Assembly (NCBI GenBank): GCA_013397935.1
Contig: VZRN01000794.1
Location: 1,994,652-2,058,651 of the forward strand
Length of the DNA: 64,000 nt
Direction of reading: 5' to 3'
DNA from: Dasyornis broadbenti
Taxonomy: Eukaryota; Chordata; Aves; Passeriformes; Dasyornithidae
Below the pieces are notes generated by a model. That model saw only the letters and a program-made list of their open reading frames with translations. It had not been told where the DNA came from and did no database searches. This document shows positions 11,702 to 22,287 of the stretch, one piece after another (the first letter of the stretch is position 1; the number at the start of each line of letters is the position of its first letter). The position numbers were made by a program, and so were the translations under genes.

Positions 11702-11934
11702 TGGAATTGTTTAGGTTGGGAAAACCCTCTCAGATCATCAAGTCCAACCATTCCCCCAGCACTGCCAAGGCCAACACTGACCACGTCCCCAAATGTCACA
11801 TCCACACTGCTTTGAAATCCCTCCAAGGATGTTGACGCCACCGGAGCAGCCTGTTCCAGGGCTTGACAAACCTCTCCATGAAGAAATTTTTCCCAACATC
11901 CAACCTAAACCTCCCCTGGCACAACCTGAGGCTG
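11702..11934 (-). mobile_element. CR1 LINE, divergent subfamily with ORF2 tail
   Basis: This minus-strand CR1 belongs to a different subfamily from most copies here. On the plus strand it reads 'TTTAGGTTGGGAAAACCCTC', 'ATCATCAAGTCCAACCATTC', 'AGCCTGTTCCAGGGCTTGAC' and 'AACCTAAACCTCCCCTGGC'. The minus-strand frame at 11796-12071 contains a degraded ORF2 C-terminus (for example 'GRFRLDVGKNFFMERF' and 'PWNRL'). The element is 5'-truncated at about 11934, and the open frame continues by chance into flanking DNA. Confidence 0.93.
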
Positions 11935-12099
11935 GCTGCTCTCACAGCAGCGCTCCACGATGGGCGGCTGACGGTGCAGTAGGAATTTTGTCTGGCCAAG
12001 CAGCAGAGCCAAAGCTGGAGCCCAGCCAGAACAAGGGGCTCATACCTTCTCCTCCTGTTCCAGCCAGACATCCCAGGAGATCATTAACGACTGCACGTG

Positions 12100-12260
12100 A
12101 CCGGCAGCAATAATTAATCAGGAAAAGTTGTTATTTCTCAAAGCCAAGTCATGTTCTGCCTCCATCATGGGTTTGACAGCAGTCACTAACAGCGCTGGCA
12201 ATTAAAATTAGGCAAGATGTGATTAACAAGATAATGCTCACTGATCATCACGTATCTGTG
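12100..12260. promoter_or_regulatory. Candidate conserved non-coding element
   Basis: An AT-rich island with clustered homeodomain cores: TAATTAAT at 12111-12118, CAATTAAAATTA near 12199 and GATTAACAAGATAATG near 12220. GC-richer DNA flanks it. Such clusters are typical of enhancers near developmental genes. Conservation cannot be seen from one sequence, so the call is inferred. Confidence 0.35.
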
Positions 12261-12499
12261 TCCAGTCCAGCCACAGGGCTTTTTCTCCTTAGCTGGTGTT
12301 TTTAACGCACAAGGAGGAACAGTCAGATCATCAGCTCCTGACTACTTTAACTGGGCTCCAGTCACTCCACTCCTCAGAGCCCTTCAGGGAATTTGGAGAA
12401 TGCAGGAATGCCTTGCACCCTCTCCAGCCAGCAGCGCCAGGGACTTCAGGAGCCATCCCACAAGTCTCGCCACGGCCCAGATCAGTAGCCATCCCTGGA

Positions 12500-12640
12500 T
12501 TCCAATATGTAAATATAATAAGAGGATTGCAGAGAGGAGATTTGTCTTGACTAGGAGATTAGTTTTAGATCAAATTTGGCTAATGTGGGAAGCGCTGCTG
12601 GCGAGGATGTGACCACTTCAATTAGCTCATGAGTGCTTTT
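12500..12640. promoter_or_regulatory. Candidate conserved non-coding element
   Basis: The stretch holds 'AATATGTAAATATAATAAG', 'GAGATTAGTTTTAGATCAAA' and 'TTCAATTAGCTCATGAG', including forkhead-like (GTAAATA) and homeodomain-like (CAATTAG) words within about 130 bp. It lies 240 bp from the 12100-12260 island and may be part of the same element. Confidence 0.33.
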
Positions 12641-12887
12641 CGGCATCTGTGCTCCCACGCCAGGCAGAGCTGGCACCGAGGAGCTGGAGAGACGCTGATC
12701 TCCAAAGGGAAGGGCAGCACAAGCAGCCCCAGCTCACCGAGAGGCGTTTCAGCACGGAACCCGCGGCCCTCAACTGAGCATTTCCGTGCGGTGCCCGTGC
12801 ACTTCCCAAGCACGGTGTTCCCACAGCTCCTCCCTGAACTCCGGTGCCCTGCTCCTCCTTATTCCCTGAGCTCGAGTGGCCCCGGGG

Positions 12888-12914
12888 AGCCGGCTGCACG
12901 TGGTGCTGCCGGCT
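12888..12914. repeat. Near-perfect hairpin centred on CACGTG
   Basis: AGCCGGC (12888-12894) and GCCGGCT (12908-12914) pair perfectly. After one T/T mismatch a further four pairs (GCAC with GTGC) close on a three-base loop. The centre holds the E-box CACGTG at 12897-12902. The hairpin is 27 bases long with 11 pairs of mostly G-C. Confidence 0.7.
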
Positions 12915-13844
12915 GTGCAACAAGGGCACTGGGACAGGAGGGAAGGGATTGCACAGATCAGAGCAGGAATCCACTGCCAAGACTTCTCCTCCATCACCGT
13001 GGACCAAAGCTGTTTTGGCGAGCAATGGGTGCCTCACCAGCACAAATACCGTATTTTTCTCCAGAAATTAAAAATGAATACATCTCACTAAGGGATTGAG
13101 ATGCTCCTAAGGGAAGCAGAAATAAGGAAAAAGCCATCTGCATCAGAGAGAAAAAACCAGAGTGGGAATTTCTCCATGCATTAAGTGTTAGTGCGAGGTC
13201 ATTTTGATGCGTGGAGTGCTGAGAGATGCGGGACTCTCATTGAGGAAGCTCTGATATTCCATCAAACCTTTCATCACCTGCCTGGGTCTCTTTGCAAGGA
13301 AATGGGAGCAGCCACCTGCTTGCATTTGGAGGGTGCAATGCCAGGGGCACCCGCGGGCATTCCAGCTGGGAATTGCATCCAGCACCGCACCTCCGAACAC
13401 TCGCAGGGAGCTCACACAGCTTTCCTCCTTCAGCATCTTTAACGAGGCATAAGCCAAAGTAGTTTCTTTGCCACTTGGTAGCCCAGCTCCTGCTCACCCC
13501 AAGGTTTAATCCCACCATCTGCCACCTCCAGATGCCCAGGATCCCAGCACCAAGCACCTCTCGGCCTTGGAGGCTCTCTAGTTCAGCCAAATCCAAAGAC
13601 CTTGGAGACATAAAAGACTTCCTGGCCAGGACAACCCCCAGGATCCTCCTCCTCAGCACGTGTCCAAGCTGCTCCTCCATTCAGCTGGGCAAAGGTAAAG
13701 CAGGCGGCTCTTGGCCCGCCAGGGAAAGCCCAAAACCTTTATTTCAAAGCCTCAAGAACCTCAGAGGGAAAAGGTTAGGGCAGAGCTCCGCTTTTTGTTC
13801 GACATGTGCTGACTGTGCCCTGAAGTATGGGACTTCTAGGCTGA

Positions 13845-14170
13845 TTTGGAATATTATAATAGTGCCTTTGTGCCATTCGAAACCAAATCAAAGAAAATGT
13901 TCATAAATAGCCCATGTTAAAGATGGATCCATTTATTTTTTCCCATCCAATTTCCATTCCTTCCCTTTGCCGCATTTGCTAATTATCCAGTATGCATTTG
14001 CTTAAAGAAAGCATTTTTCTAGCCTTCACAATCCATCTTCCCATCCTAATGGATCTTGTGGTAAAGTCATTACGGAGACTTTATGAAATCACAGTTATTT
14101 CCATGACAACAGTGATGTAATAAAGGTGGGATTATGACATTACTGCAAGATCGAGCTGAAGGACGGGATG
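13845..14170. promoter_or_regulatory. Candidate conserved non-coding element with POU-like and X-box-like words
   Basis: A long AT-rich island. The word GCATTTGCT occurs twice in the same orientation (13972-13980 and 13994-14002, 22 bp apart), with TAATTATCC between the copies; this is octamer-like (POU) spacing. An X-box-like word ATTTCCATGACAAC lies at 14097-14110. GTCATTACGG and TATGACATTACTGC add further motif density. The function is inferred from motif clustering only. Confidence 0.4.
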
Positions 14171-14284
14171 GATTTGTTTACCCCAGACAGGGCAAGGAAG
14201 AAACTTCATTCATCCAACGTTTCTAAAAGTGCCTTAAGGTCTGCTAATGGAAGGGACATTTTACGTCTGATTTTTCCTTCTCTC

Positions 14285-14298
14285 TTTTTTTTTTTTTT
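14285..14298 (+). repeat. Poly-T run, T14
   Basis: Fourteen consecutive T residues after 'CTTCTCTC'. A simple mononucleotide repeat. Confidence 0.9.
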
Positions 14299-15477
14299 GC
14301 ACTTATTTATTAGGGCTCCTTTCCAAGCACATGTAGTTTAATAAGTTTGAGAGGAGCATCCATGCTGAGGATATATTTACCCATCTCTGCGAAGGGAAAG
14401 ATCATCCCTGCAAGTCTCGTGGTTCTTGCCTTTCCTGAAAGACATCAATATCTGCTGGGGAAGGGCTTTCCACCTGTTTAAAGGACCAGCAGGACAGACT
14501 TTTCCCCTTTCAAGGGTGGCTGATCTAAGCTGCTTTCTCTTCCAACATTTTAATCAAGAAATCACCTGCCAATGGATCACAGCATGAATTGGCTCCCCAT
14601 GAAATTAGGTTTGAAAATGGCATTAAACCCCTTTCTTCTCCTTCAGGGAAACAAAACCAGCTTGGGTCTGGCCAGAAGATTCCAAGCCAAAATCCACTTT
14701 TCCCTCAAACCCAGACACACCAGTAAAGTCCCTCTTGAAGTGATTTTTAGCTCACTTGTTCTTGAGCAATCACAGAATAAACTTAGGTGAAAATGACACA
14801 GCAATTCCTAAAGGATCAGAGCATGGAATGCCACAAGACAGCTTTGAAGATAGCTGGGGTTTCTGGTTTGTTTTTTGCAAGGAGAAAAGATGAATATTTC
14901 ATACGGTACATGGTTCAAAAGTTGATTAATGTTTCAGTGTGTGGAAAGCCAAGCTCAAGAGACAAGTTTCCTTATGTAAAATTCTTTAAGCTGGCAGCAG
15001 GACTTGTGTGGCCAGCTTCTCTGAGGGTGTATTTTGTTTAACCCCCTTCAAAACCACTCCTGCCAGGGGCTTGGTGCCCTGAGAGTGCGGCTGGTTCAGG
15101 GCGTGACCCACAAGCGTGGGGTGGCCTTGCTTTGGTGTCCCCAGCTGCCTCCCCTCTGCCACTACAGCCAGGCCAGATTGTGATGGCCCACAACACCTCT
15201 CCTCCCCTTGTCCTGCTTGACCAACAGGATACTTTCAGGCTTCCTCCGGCCGGAGGGACCTTCTCTGCTTCCTCAGGAGCCGGTGAGGAGCTGTGATCCC
15301 AGAACACAGAGCACATAAGCATACAGAGGAAAGCCCCAAAGTGCCCTGCTCTGGGAAAGTGTCTGCTTCGAGCCCAGCCTGAAGCAGCTGCTTCAGCTGG
15401 TCCTGCCCCAATTCCCGCTCCTCTAAGCCTTCCCAATATCTCTTCATTGACAGAAGGGAAGCACTGCAAGGCCACAC

Positions 15478-15815
15478 AGACGTGTTAATGAAATGTGAAT
15501 TATTAACTGCGGCATGCTCAGGGAGATAGAAGTGGGGAATGTCATTTCGCCATTAATATGTAAAATGGGCACCGCTCCCTCCTTTTGCTGGAGGGGAAGA
15601 GCAGACTCCAGCCTGTGTCCCATTCCAGGGCCGGGATGGGTAATGAGATAACACGATTGCCGTGTCTCTCGCCCTTTTTCTTCCTTTCTTCCGTGATAAA
15701 AGGACAGAGGGAAATGCACACAATTAAAAGGAGGATTCCAATCGGGCCCGGAGAGATTCAATGAATAATAATGGACCTCCAGCTGCTAATGTACTTAAGG
15801 ACTTCCAAGTCTCAA
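15478..15815. promoter_or_regulatory. Candidate conserved non-coding element
   Basis: The stretch contains 'GTGTTAATGAAATGTG', 'GAATTATTAACTGCGGCATG', 'CGCCATTAATATGTAAAATG', 'TGGGTAATGAGATAACACG', 'CACACAATTAAAAGGAGG' and 'CAATGAATAATAATGG'. AT-rich words are mixed with intact CpGs (TTTCGCC, AATCGGGCCCGG). Retained CpGs in AT-rich DNA fit purifying selection or lack of germline methylation. This is an inference. Confidence 0.38.
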
Positions 15816-16238
15816 GTGTCTAACCAGCTTAAGGGTCCGGACCACAGACTTCATTTCTATCCGTAAATGGGAAAGGCAGGAGGAGGGGAGGGGGAATCCT
15901 GCCCCCAATTACAGACGGGATCATCACTGAGCCCTTCACGAGGACGACGTGACAGCAGCAGAAGAGCAAAGTCAACTTCACAGCGCCCTCAAAGCCAACA
16001 CCAAGTGTGGGGTGAGGGCGTTCCCTGCTTAACAACCTCTGTGTGTCACCTACACTTGTAGTCGCCCCAAAACACCTCAGAAGAGGGTCCAAGATGCTGC
16101 CTGAATAAAATCAGCTTCCTCTGTGCAGCTCCTGGTGAGGGGAAGGTCTCCATCGTGGTGTGACCTGCAGTGCCTGCTCATCTCTCACACCTTCCCTGCA
16201 GAAGGGACAGAAGCAGTACCACATGGATGACAGCCAAA

Positions 16239-16286
16239 GCCACAATAACGCCCCGCTGAAGATTCTCAGCGGGGTTTTTTTCTGGC
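16239..16286. other. 48-nt near-perfect hairpin with T-tract arm
   Basis: Two 21-nt arms (16239-16259 and 16266-16286) pair around a 6-nt loop. The nine loop-proximal pairs are perfect (CCCCGCTGA with TCAGCGGGG). Then come a G/T wobble (16250/16275) and three single mismatches (16249/16276, 16246/16279, 16243/16282), with four clean pairs at the base. The 3' stem passes directly into T7 (16275-16281). The shape mimics a bacterial intrinsic terminator, but the genome is avian. A structured RNA or a chance inverted repeat are the options. Confidence 0.7.
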
Positions 16287-16858
16287 ACTTACCTTGTTTT
16301 TGTCTCTCTCCCATTAATGTTTCTGTCTCTCTTTCACAATCCATTAACTTTCCCCCGGCAGTCTCCCTTCCTGGGCCTCCCAGACCAAGACAGCCTCCTC
16401 TCCTTGACCCTCTCAGGTTTCTACCATGCTCACAAATTTCCATGGAGGATCAAGGAAAAGATGAGGAAGAGCAAAAGACAAGGCAGAAAGCACTGTCCCA
16501 GCCTTGAGTTCTCCATGAAATTGTGCCCCTCCTCCCCATCCAAAGGTTAGAGGGTAACTATCACGGATTCGGGGAATAGCAGCTTCAGAGGCTGGCAATG
16601 AGATGATCAAAGAACAAGGAATGTTAGCTAGCTAAGCGCTCCTCAGCCTTGGAAAGGGATGCGAGAGATCTGAGAATCACAAGAAAAGCTGTTTCCATCT
16701 CTCCTGGAGCAAGGACTGGAGGCATCAGAGGAAACTCACCAGTTCAGAACAAATGAACTGAGCTATTTTTGTACCCAGCCTGTCTCTATGCCATGGGACT
16801 CCTCAACAGAGGAACTGTGCCTGCCTGGAGCTCGGAAAAGTTCATAAAATAACCTGGA

Positions 16859-16873
16859 TTTTTTTTTTTTTTT
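16859..16873 (+). repeat. Poly-T run, T15
   Basis: Fifteen consecutive T residues following 'AACCTGGA'. A simple repeat, with no associated retrocopy seen on the minus strand. Confidence 0.9.
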
Positions 16874-17399
16874 GCTGAGAGCTTGTGTGCAGATGCTGTT
16901 ATGTACAAACACATCGCTTGTGGGTGAGGAGGTCCCTGATCCACAAACCACGGGAGGCTGAGGAAATGTTCTGGAGAATCCCCAGTGCTGGTGACCCTGT
17001 CCTTAACACAGGTTTCCAGGAACACGCCATTGCCTGAACCAGAGACAGGATCCTGTGTTTGGGAGACACCTGGTCTGACCCCGCTCGACTGCTACCGTGC
17101 CTTCACACCTCGCCAGCTCCAGACAACACATCCCCTCTCCTCCCGCTTTGGGGGAAACCTGCCGGATCCACAGGCAACGGTGAGACGTCACACGGAGCGG
17201 GAAGATGGATTGGAGTTTAACGGGAATAGCTGCTGGCAGCGGGGACGGAGGAGGAACGGTTGCATAAGCCGACACTGGAGACTCCCGGTCCCTGGCACAG
17301 GAGGCAGGTACAGCAGTCGGCACAAAAGGGTTGGAAGACAGAAGTTGTGTAAGGTCGGCCACGTGTCAGCCCAACACGGCTGAATCATGCAAGTTTAAA

Positions 17400-17580
17400 A
17401 GCCTTCAAAGCAGGATAAGATCTCAGCGCAGCCACGTGCACGCTCATTCCTTCAACCTGAGGTCGGGAAAACAACGGGAGAGAGCAAGTGAAAGCAGAGC
17501 GGAGTAATTAGCTAATTAGGGGAGCTGACTAATCAGCTAATTTACAAAGGTTTATTATTATTCACGGAGAAAAAGTTCTG
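17400..17580. promoter_or_regulatory. Candidate enhancer with palindromic homeodomain sites
   Basis: A perfect 14-bp palindrome TAATTAGCTAATTA (17505-17518) is followed by the near copy TAATCAGCTAATTT (17530-17543), 25 bp further on. The pair gives four homeodomain cores on both faces. 'TTTATTATTATTCACGG' follows. Paired-type homeodomain dimers bind palindromic TAAT sites, so the layout is suggestive, but no binding is shown. Confidence 0.42.
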
Positions 17581-19639
17581 GAGAGCTCTGGCATGGAGCG
17601 AGGTGGAGCCCACCGGGCAGAGGGAGCGGGCATTTTGCCGAAAGCAGGGCGTGTTCAAAACCCACTGGGGTGGGTTAAAACCTTGGCATCTCCTCAGCCT
17701 GCCTGGTTTTGTGTTGCTGAGGGACCCAACAAGCCCCGCTCACGCTCCTTTGGCAAAGGAGCTGCTCTGACTGCTCTTCTTCTGGGCAAGAGGTAGGAGA
17801 GCAGTTCTCCTCTCTTTTGAGCTGGCAAAGGGAGATTTATTTGCCCAGGACTAAACAGCTCTATTTAACCTTCCCTTAAACACTGCCCGGGCAGCTCAGA
17901 CGACTCAAGTGGTGAAATGATATGGTCTAACGAATGCCCAGGGTGGAACAACGCTGCTGCTTCCCTGTCCTTTGAAAGATTGCTCAGCCCAGTGAGACCA
18001 ACGTCAACAAAAAGATATTTAAGTTGGGGAGAGAGGGGAGAAGGCGAGAACACAGATGCCCAAGCCACAGCTCTACCCAGCTCTTCTTCCTTTCCCCGTT
18101 CCCTTCCCCTCTGATGTCCTTGTGCACCTCCAGCAGCAATATCACACTGCTGCTATTCCAGCCAGGATGGATATTTGAACAGCCTTGGATCAATATTTGT
18201 GCAAAGGGAAAGCTCGTGCATCACAGGGCTACAAATTAACCTCTTGTCCCGTATCCACACTGGCACACGTGGCCAACAGGAGCAGCGGATTCCCCTGGGG
18301 AAAAGTGGGACACACGTGTCACAGCACAGGAAAAGGAAAATGAGTAATCATAGATCCAACCCCAGCTCACACACTTTTTTACATTTCTCCCTCAGGTTTG
18401 GGGTGGGGGGAATAGCTTTTCTTTATTAGCATCCTAACCTTTTCTAAACAGGTTCAAGGATGTCTTGGCAGGCTTGGGAAGTGGTGTGAAAGCAGCCCTG
18501 AGTAACAGCAGCAGAATTAGTCAGGTGTAAAAGGATCTTGCTTTTTCTTTCTGGGGACATGATTAGGGCACCAGTAATGAGAAACATGAAGAACACCCAA
18601 GGTCGCAGAAACTTGTTTTTCCCCTTATTAAAGGGAAGCATTACCTCAGAATTGCATGCTTGGGAGGTGGAAAATGTTTCTCGCAGCAGAAAATCATTGA
18701 TCCCGAAGTTCTGCCTGAGCTGTCCTGGCTGTCACCAGCTGCACTCCAGTTCAGCCCATTGGCAGGTGCCAGGTGTGTCCACACTGCCTATGGAATGAGG
18801 TCCAGGGCCAAGCCATTCCCTGCTCTTCAAGGCCAGGCTTCCTTCCCCCACCCACACATGGATGCACCAACAAAACAGCTTTGCCTTCGACTACTCAGCC
18901 CACGCTCCACACGATCCCAGCTGCGTTCCCCAGCAGCCTGGGCCACAAAAATCTGAAGGATATTTGCAAAACTCCTCCATTCTTGTTCCCCTTTCTGAAT
19001 CACCCTCCCTCTCTCACAGTAGCCATTGTGCCAGATTTGCTCTCCCACCCCTAGACAGCTTCCAGAAGACTGGCTTGGTTTCCTGAGTCGGATTTTCCAC
19101 CCAGCCTTGCTCTGACAACCTTCTAAAGAGAAGTTGGAGGTTTCCCTCACAGCTTCTTTCCACACCATCACAATTTTTGCCTCAGCTGGACACAGCCAAC
19201 GTCTGGATCTGTGCAATTACCCTGCCCTTTTCCAGCCTTGCAGCACACAACAGGGGGACAGCAAGGGTTTGGATTGTGGTTGCTCACCAAATGGAAACAA
19301 AGGAATTGCCGAATTCACCCCAGGATTAAAACGAGCAAAGGCATTTATACAAAGTGAAGAGCTTTTGGCTCCTTTAGTCTGCAGGGCCAGACACTCAGTG
19401 ACGCTTGCCCCTGCTTTTTCCTCACATTATTTGCCATATTTAGCCTCCTTTCATCCTGCCTTGCCATTACACTGAGCAAAGAGGGGATGGCACTTGCCCA
19501 GTGAGGGAATGGACGACACAAATTTGCTCACTGAATAATGAAATGTGTTTTTTCCTTCTGCTCAACCTCTGCCGGGGCCTTGTTTCTGGTTTGCAGCAGA
19601 GATATTCCCCTTTTCTCTACCTCTCCTCCAAATCCAAGG

Positions 19640-19860
19640 GAACTGTTTTGTTTGGGTGGGAAGTAAAATTTCAAACAAACAAAAATATTTTTGACTGTCA
19701 GAGAAATTTGCAGGCGGAAATGTGCCAATTAATCTACATTATAGGGAAATTAGCCCGATATTAAAACGATAGGAGGATGACAAGGGAGAGATCAGCCTCT
19801 AATGTCCTCATTAGCCAGTGGTGCTCCTTGTGAGCTTTCCATCAGGAGAAGGAATCGGTC
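19640..19860. promoter_or_regulatory. Candidate conserved non-coding element
   Basis: A compact island with 'AAAATATTTTTGACTGTCAG', 'GTGCCAATTAATCTAC', 'GAAATTAGCCCGATATTAAA' and 'CTCATTAGCCAGTGG'. CCAATTAATCTA combines a CCAAT-like and a homeodomain word. CpGs are retained at CCCGATA and AACGATA. Inferred from motif density. Confidence 0.36.
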
Positions 19861-20815
19861 TGGCTGCACTTCATTAGCACCTGGGTTAATGACAGACAAG
19901 GAGGCAGGGAAATGGGCTGTCCCCCCACCCTTGCTGCCATTCTCCTCCACGGCTCCTGAATGGAAGTTGATGTCCCCCTTGCCTCCTGTCGCTCCTCTAT
20001 TTGTAATGGCAAGACAGGTGGAACAGGACCCATTTTTCCAAACAATGGGTGTGAGTGAAGTTTTCCCTGGAGCCCAGGGTAATTTGGGGAGTACTTGGCT
20101 ACAGTGAGACCCCCTGCACTGCTGCCACATGGAGATGGAGCTACACTGGGAAAATCTCCCTGGAGACCCTCACAAACTCTTCCTGCTTCCCTACAACTCT
20201 CTGTGTCCTCCTTTTCTCCTTGGCTTTCACAAGATTTTTGCCCTCTCTCCATCCTGCGTTGCTTTTCACCCCTCTGCTTGCTGGCAGCTGCTCAGCTCCC
20301 TGAGCAACTCTTCTGATTCTCTCCTCTCGTCTCCTTCTGCCAGGCCTGGCTGTTTATTTTATTGTTAAGCTTTGGATTTGGGGGGTTTTTTTGGTTTTTT
20401 TTTACATTTTTTGGCCCCAGTGATGTCAGGTCAGATTGTCTGTCAGCACAACATCAGGTTGCCAGCAGATGAAGGACGACTCGCAGGGAAGACAACAAGG
20501 AGAAAAATCATCACCGTCGTAATAAAAATACAAAAAAATCCCCCAAAAGAGTTGAGACTTCCCAAGAGAGGACGCAGAATTGCTCAAGGGTCTTCCTCCA
20601 AAAATGCCCCTGGCCTGGAAAGATTCAGACACATGGCAGTAGAGATAGGAACAACTTCAGTGGAATGGGGCATTATCTACGGAGGGGCAGTGCACATCTG
20701 CCTGAAGACACGAATTATGCACAAAACCAGGCACAGGGACAGCTTGGAGGTAAAGATGGAAACAGCTTTGATTCGTGCTTCTGAAAGGGCCCTCCAGCAT
20801 CAGCTGGAAGGGGAA

Positions 20816-20893
20816 CACAGAATGATGGAATATCCTGAGTTGGAAGGGACACGCAAGGATCGTCCAGTCCAGCTCCTGGCCCTGTTCAGGACA
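20816..20893 (-). mobile_element. CR1 LINE, short fragment of another subfamily
   Basis: On the plus strand it reads 'CACAGAATGATGGAATATCC', 'TGAGTTGGAAGGGACACGC', 'AAGGATCGTCCAGTCCAGC' and 'TCCTGGCCCTGTTCAGGACA'. This is the 'CTGAGTTGGAAGGGACCC' CR1 subfamily in minus orientation. Only the terminal 78 bp survive. It is the only transposable element recognised between 11.9 and 32.6 kb. Confidence 0.85.
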
Positions 20894-22215
20894 TGCTGTT
20901 CATGGGAACACATGGAGCAGGAATGGGATGGGAGGATGCACATGGACCTCTGCTGGGGACTGCAAGCTGCTGGCAGGTTATGGAAGAGCAGATCTAAACC
21001 CATCCTTTTTTTCCTACCCTTTCCCTACACATCCTCACTTGGCCTTGGCTGGAGACACATTCTGAGGTGAGGTGCTCCTTTGACCTGCCTGATTCCCAAA
21101 TATCCTTTCACGGGAGAGCCTGCAGAAGGGAGGGAACACATCCTGCCTGCAACCCCAAAGTCAGGGGAGACAGAGCCCAGGTAGTGCCAGGGAAGGAGAT
21201 CTGCCCAGTGGGGACCTGCCAGAGAGCGACAGCACATGAAACATGGGGTCTCTTCCCACCTGGAGATGAGTTAGAGGATTGGAAGCGCTGTACTGTGAAG
21301 CAGCAGGAAAGCTACGAAGTGAGAGTTGCCCAGGGAAACTGTGACTGAAATCCAATTTGACTGAACGTTTAAATGCCCTTATGGATTGTTTAAGGGTGAG
21401 GATGGGCTCCAGCAGGAGCCATCATCAGAGATGGGTTGTGCCACACAGGGAACATCCAGGCAGGTCTGAGCCACACATCCCTCTGAAGAGCGTCCCTCCT
21501 TTCCATGCATGGTGCCTGTAACCTGGAGCTTTGCAGGAATGGCTATCCTGCATGTGGACATGCCTGGGAATGCTTGTTGGTGCCTTGGGAAGGAAGAGAC
21601 TCTGCAAAGCCACTGGGAGCAAGCCTATGAGGTAAGGCCAGGAAAGGTTACTAGAGCTAAAAAGGGTTTCTGGAGCTACAGGCAATATTTTTTTCCTCTC
21701 TGGAAGTCACACAAGACCTTTCCAGATCCAAATGTTTCACACTTCAGCACCACCACTCATTTGCCTCCAAATTCACTCCACAACTGCGCTTCACAGTCCC
21801 TCTTTCACAGCCACCTCTACTTTATGGACTGCCACAAGCAGGGAGACAGGCACCAGAGCCATGCCCAGTGGGGACTCACACAAAATGATGGGCCACCTTT
21901 CCCTGCATCCTGGGAAGAGCAGCTGGAGAGTGGGGAGAAGGCAGCTTTGTGATCTAACAGCATCACAACACAGCAGGTCCTGCAACACAAGCCCTGAGAC
22001 TGCTGGTTCGGCTGTCTCCTGCCCCTGGATTGAATTTGCTGGAGGTTTGGGGTCCTTTAGCAGCAACCCTTTCCCAGATCCAACAGCACAGGGCACCAGC
22101 ACATGGCCAGCAAAGCTTTGCTTTCAGCTCCTTCCCAACCCCAGTGTCCTGGTACCGCCTCACGCTGCTCTGCCACCCCTTCTCTCCCTCCCACACGCTC
22201 TCCCCCCTCCTTCCC

Positions 22216-22259
22216 TTGTTCCTTTTAATTAGCAACATTTTCTTTGTTCCTTTTAATTA
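22216..22259 (+). repeat. Perfect 16-bp direct repeat, 28 bp apart
   Basis: The unit TTGTTCCTTTTAATTA occurs identically at 22216-22231 and 22244-22259 with 12 bases between. Each copy pairs a TTGTT (SOX-like) word with a TTTTAATTA homeodomain core. The repeat may be a local duplication of a binding module. Confidence 0.85.
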
Positions 22260-22262
22260 AGC

Positions 22263-22287
22263 GGGGTGGGGGCAGGCGAGGGGAGGG
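22263..22287 (+). other. G-quadruplex motif
   Basis: Four G-runs (GGGG, GGGGG, GGGG, GGG) have loops of 1, 7 and 1 bases. It lies between the 16-bp repeat and the CpG-rich TCF/LEF site. Folding is predicted only. Confidence 0.6.

Larger units (their letters stand above)
11935..16238. other. Non-coding stretch with several motif-rich islands
   Basis: No gene is recognised over 4.3 kb. The AT-rich islands at 12100-12260, 12500-12640, 13845-14170 and 15478-15815 are listed separately. Between them lies a GC-richer segment (12650-12930) with scattered CpGs and a near-perfect hairpin at 12888-12914. A T14 run is at 14285-14298. Open frames up to 156 codons overlap on both strands without motifs. 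Confidence 0.55.
16287..20815. other. Non-coding stretch with two motif-rich islands
   Basis: No gene is recognised. The islands at 17400-17580 and 19640-19860 are listed separately. A 12-bp perfect palindrome TTAGCTAGCTAA is at 16624-16635 and T15 at 16859-16873. T- and G-rich low-complexity DNA lies at 20378-20416. The 232-codon plus-strand frame at 20372-21070 runs through a CR1 copy in antisense and is not a gene. Confidence 0.55.

Noticed and set aside
16251..16281. Intrinsic (rho-independent) terminator
   Set aside because: The stem plus T7 is textbook in shape, but ten CR1 LINE copies show this is an avian nuclear genome. Kept only as a hairpin.
20372..21070. 232-codon plus-strand open frame
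   Set aside because: It runs through a CR1 fragment in antisense at 20816-20893 and begins in T/G-rich low-complexity DNA, so it is accidental.
21743..21753. REST/NRSF site starting TTCAGCACCAC
   Set aside because: Only the left half matches; the right half (GGACAGC-type) is absent at any usual spacing.
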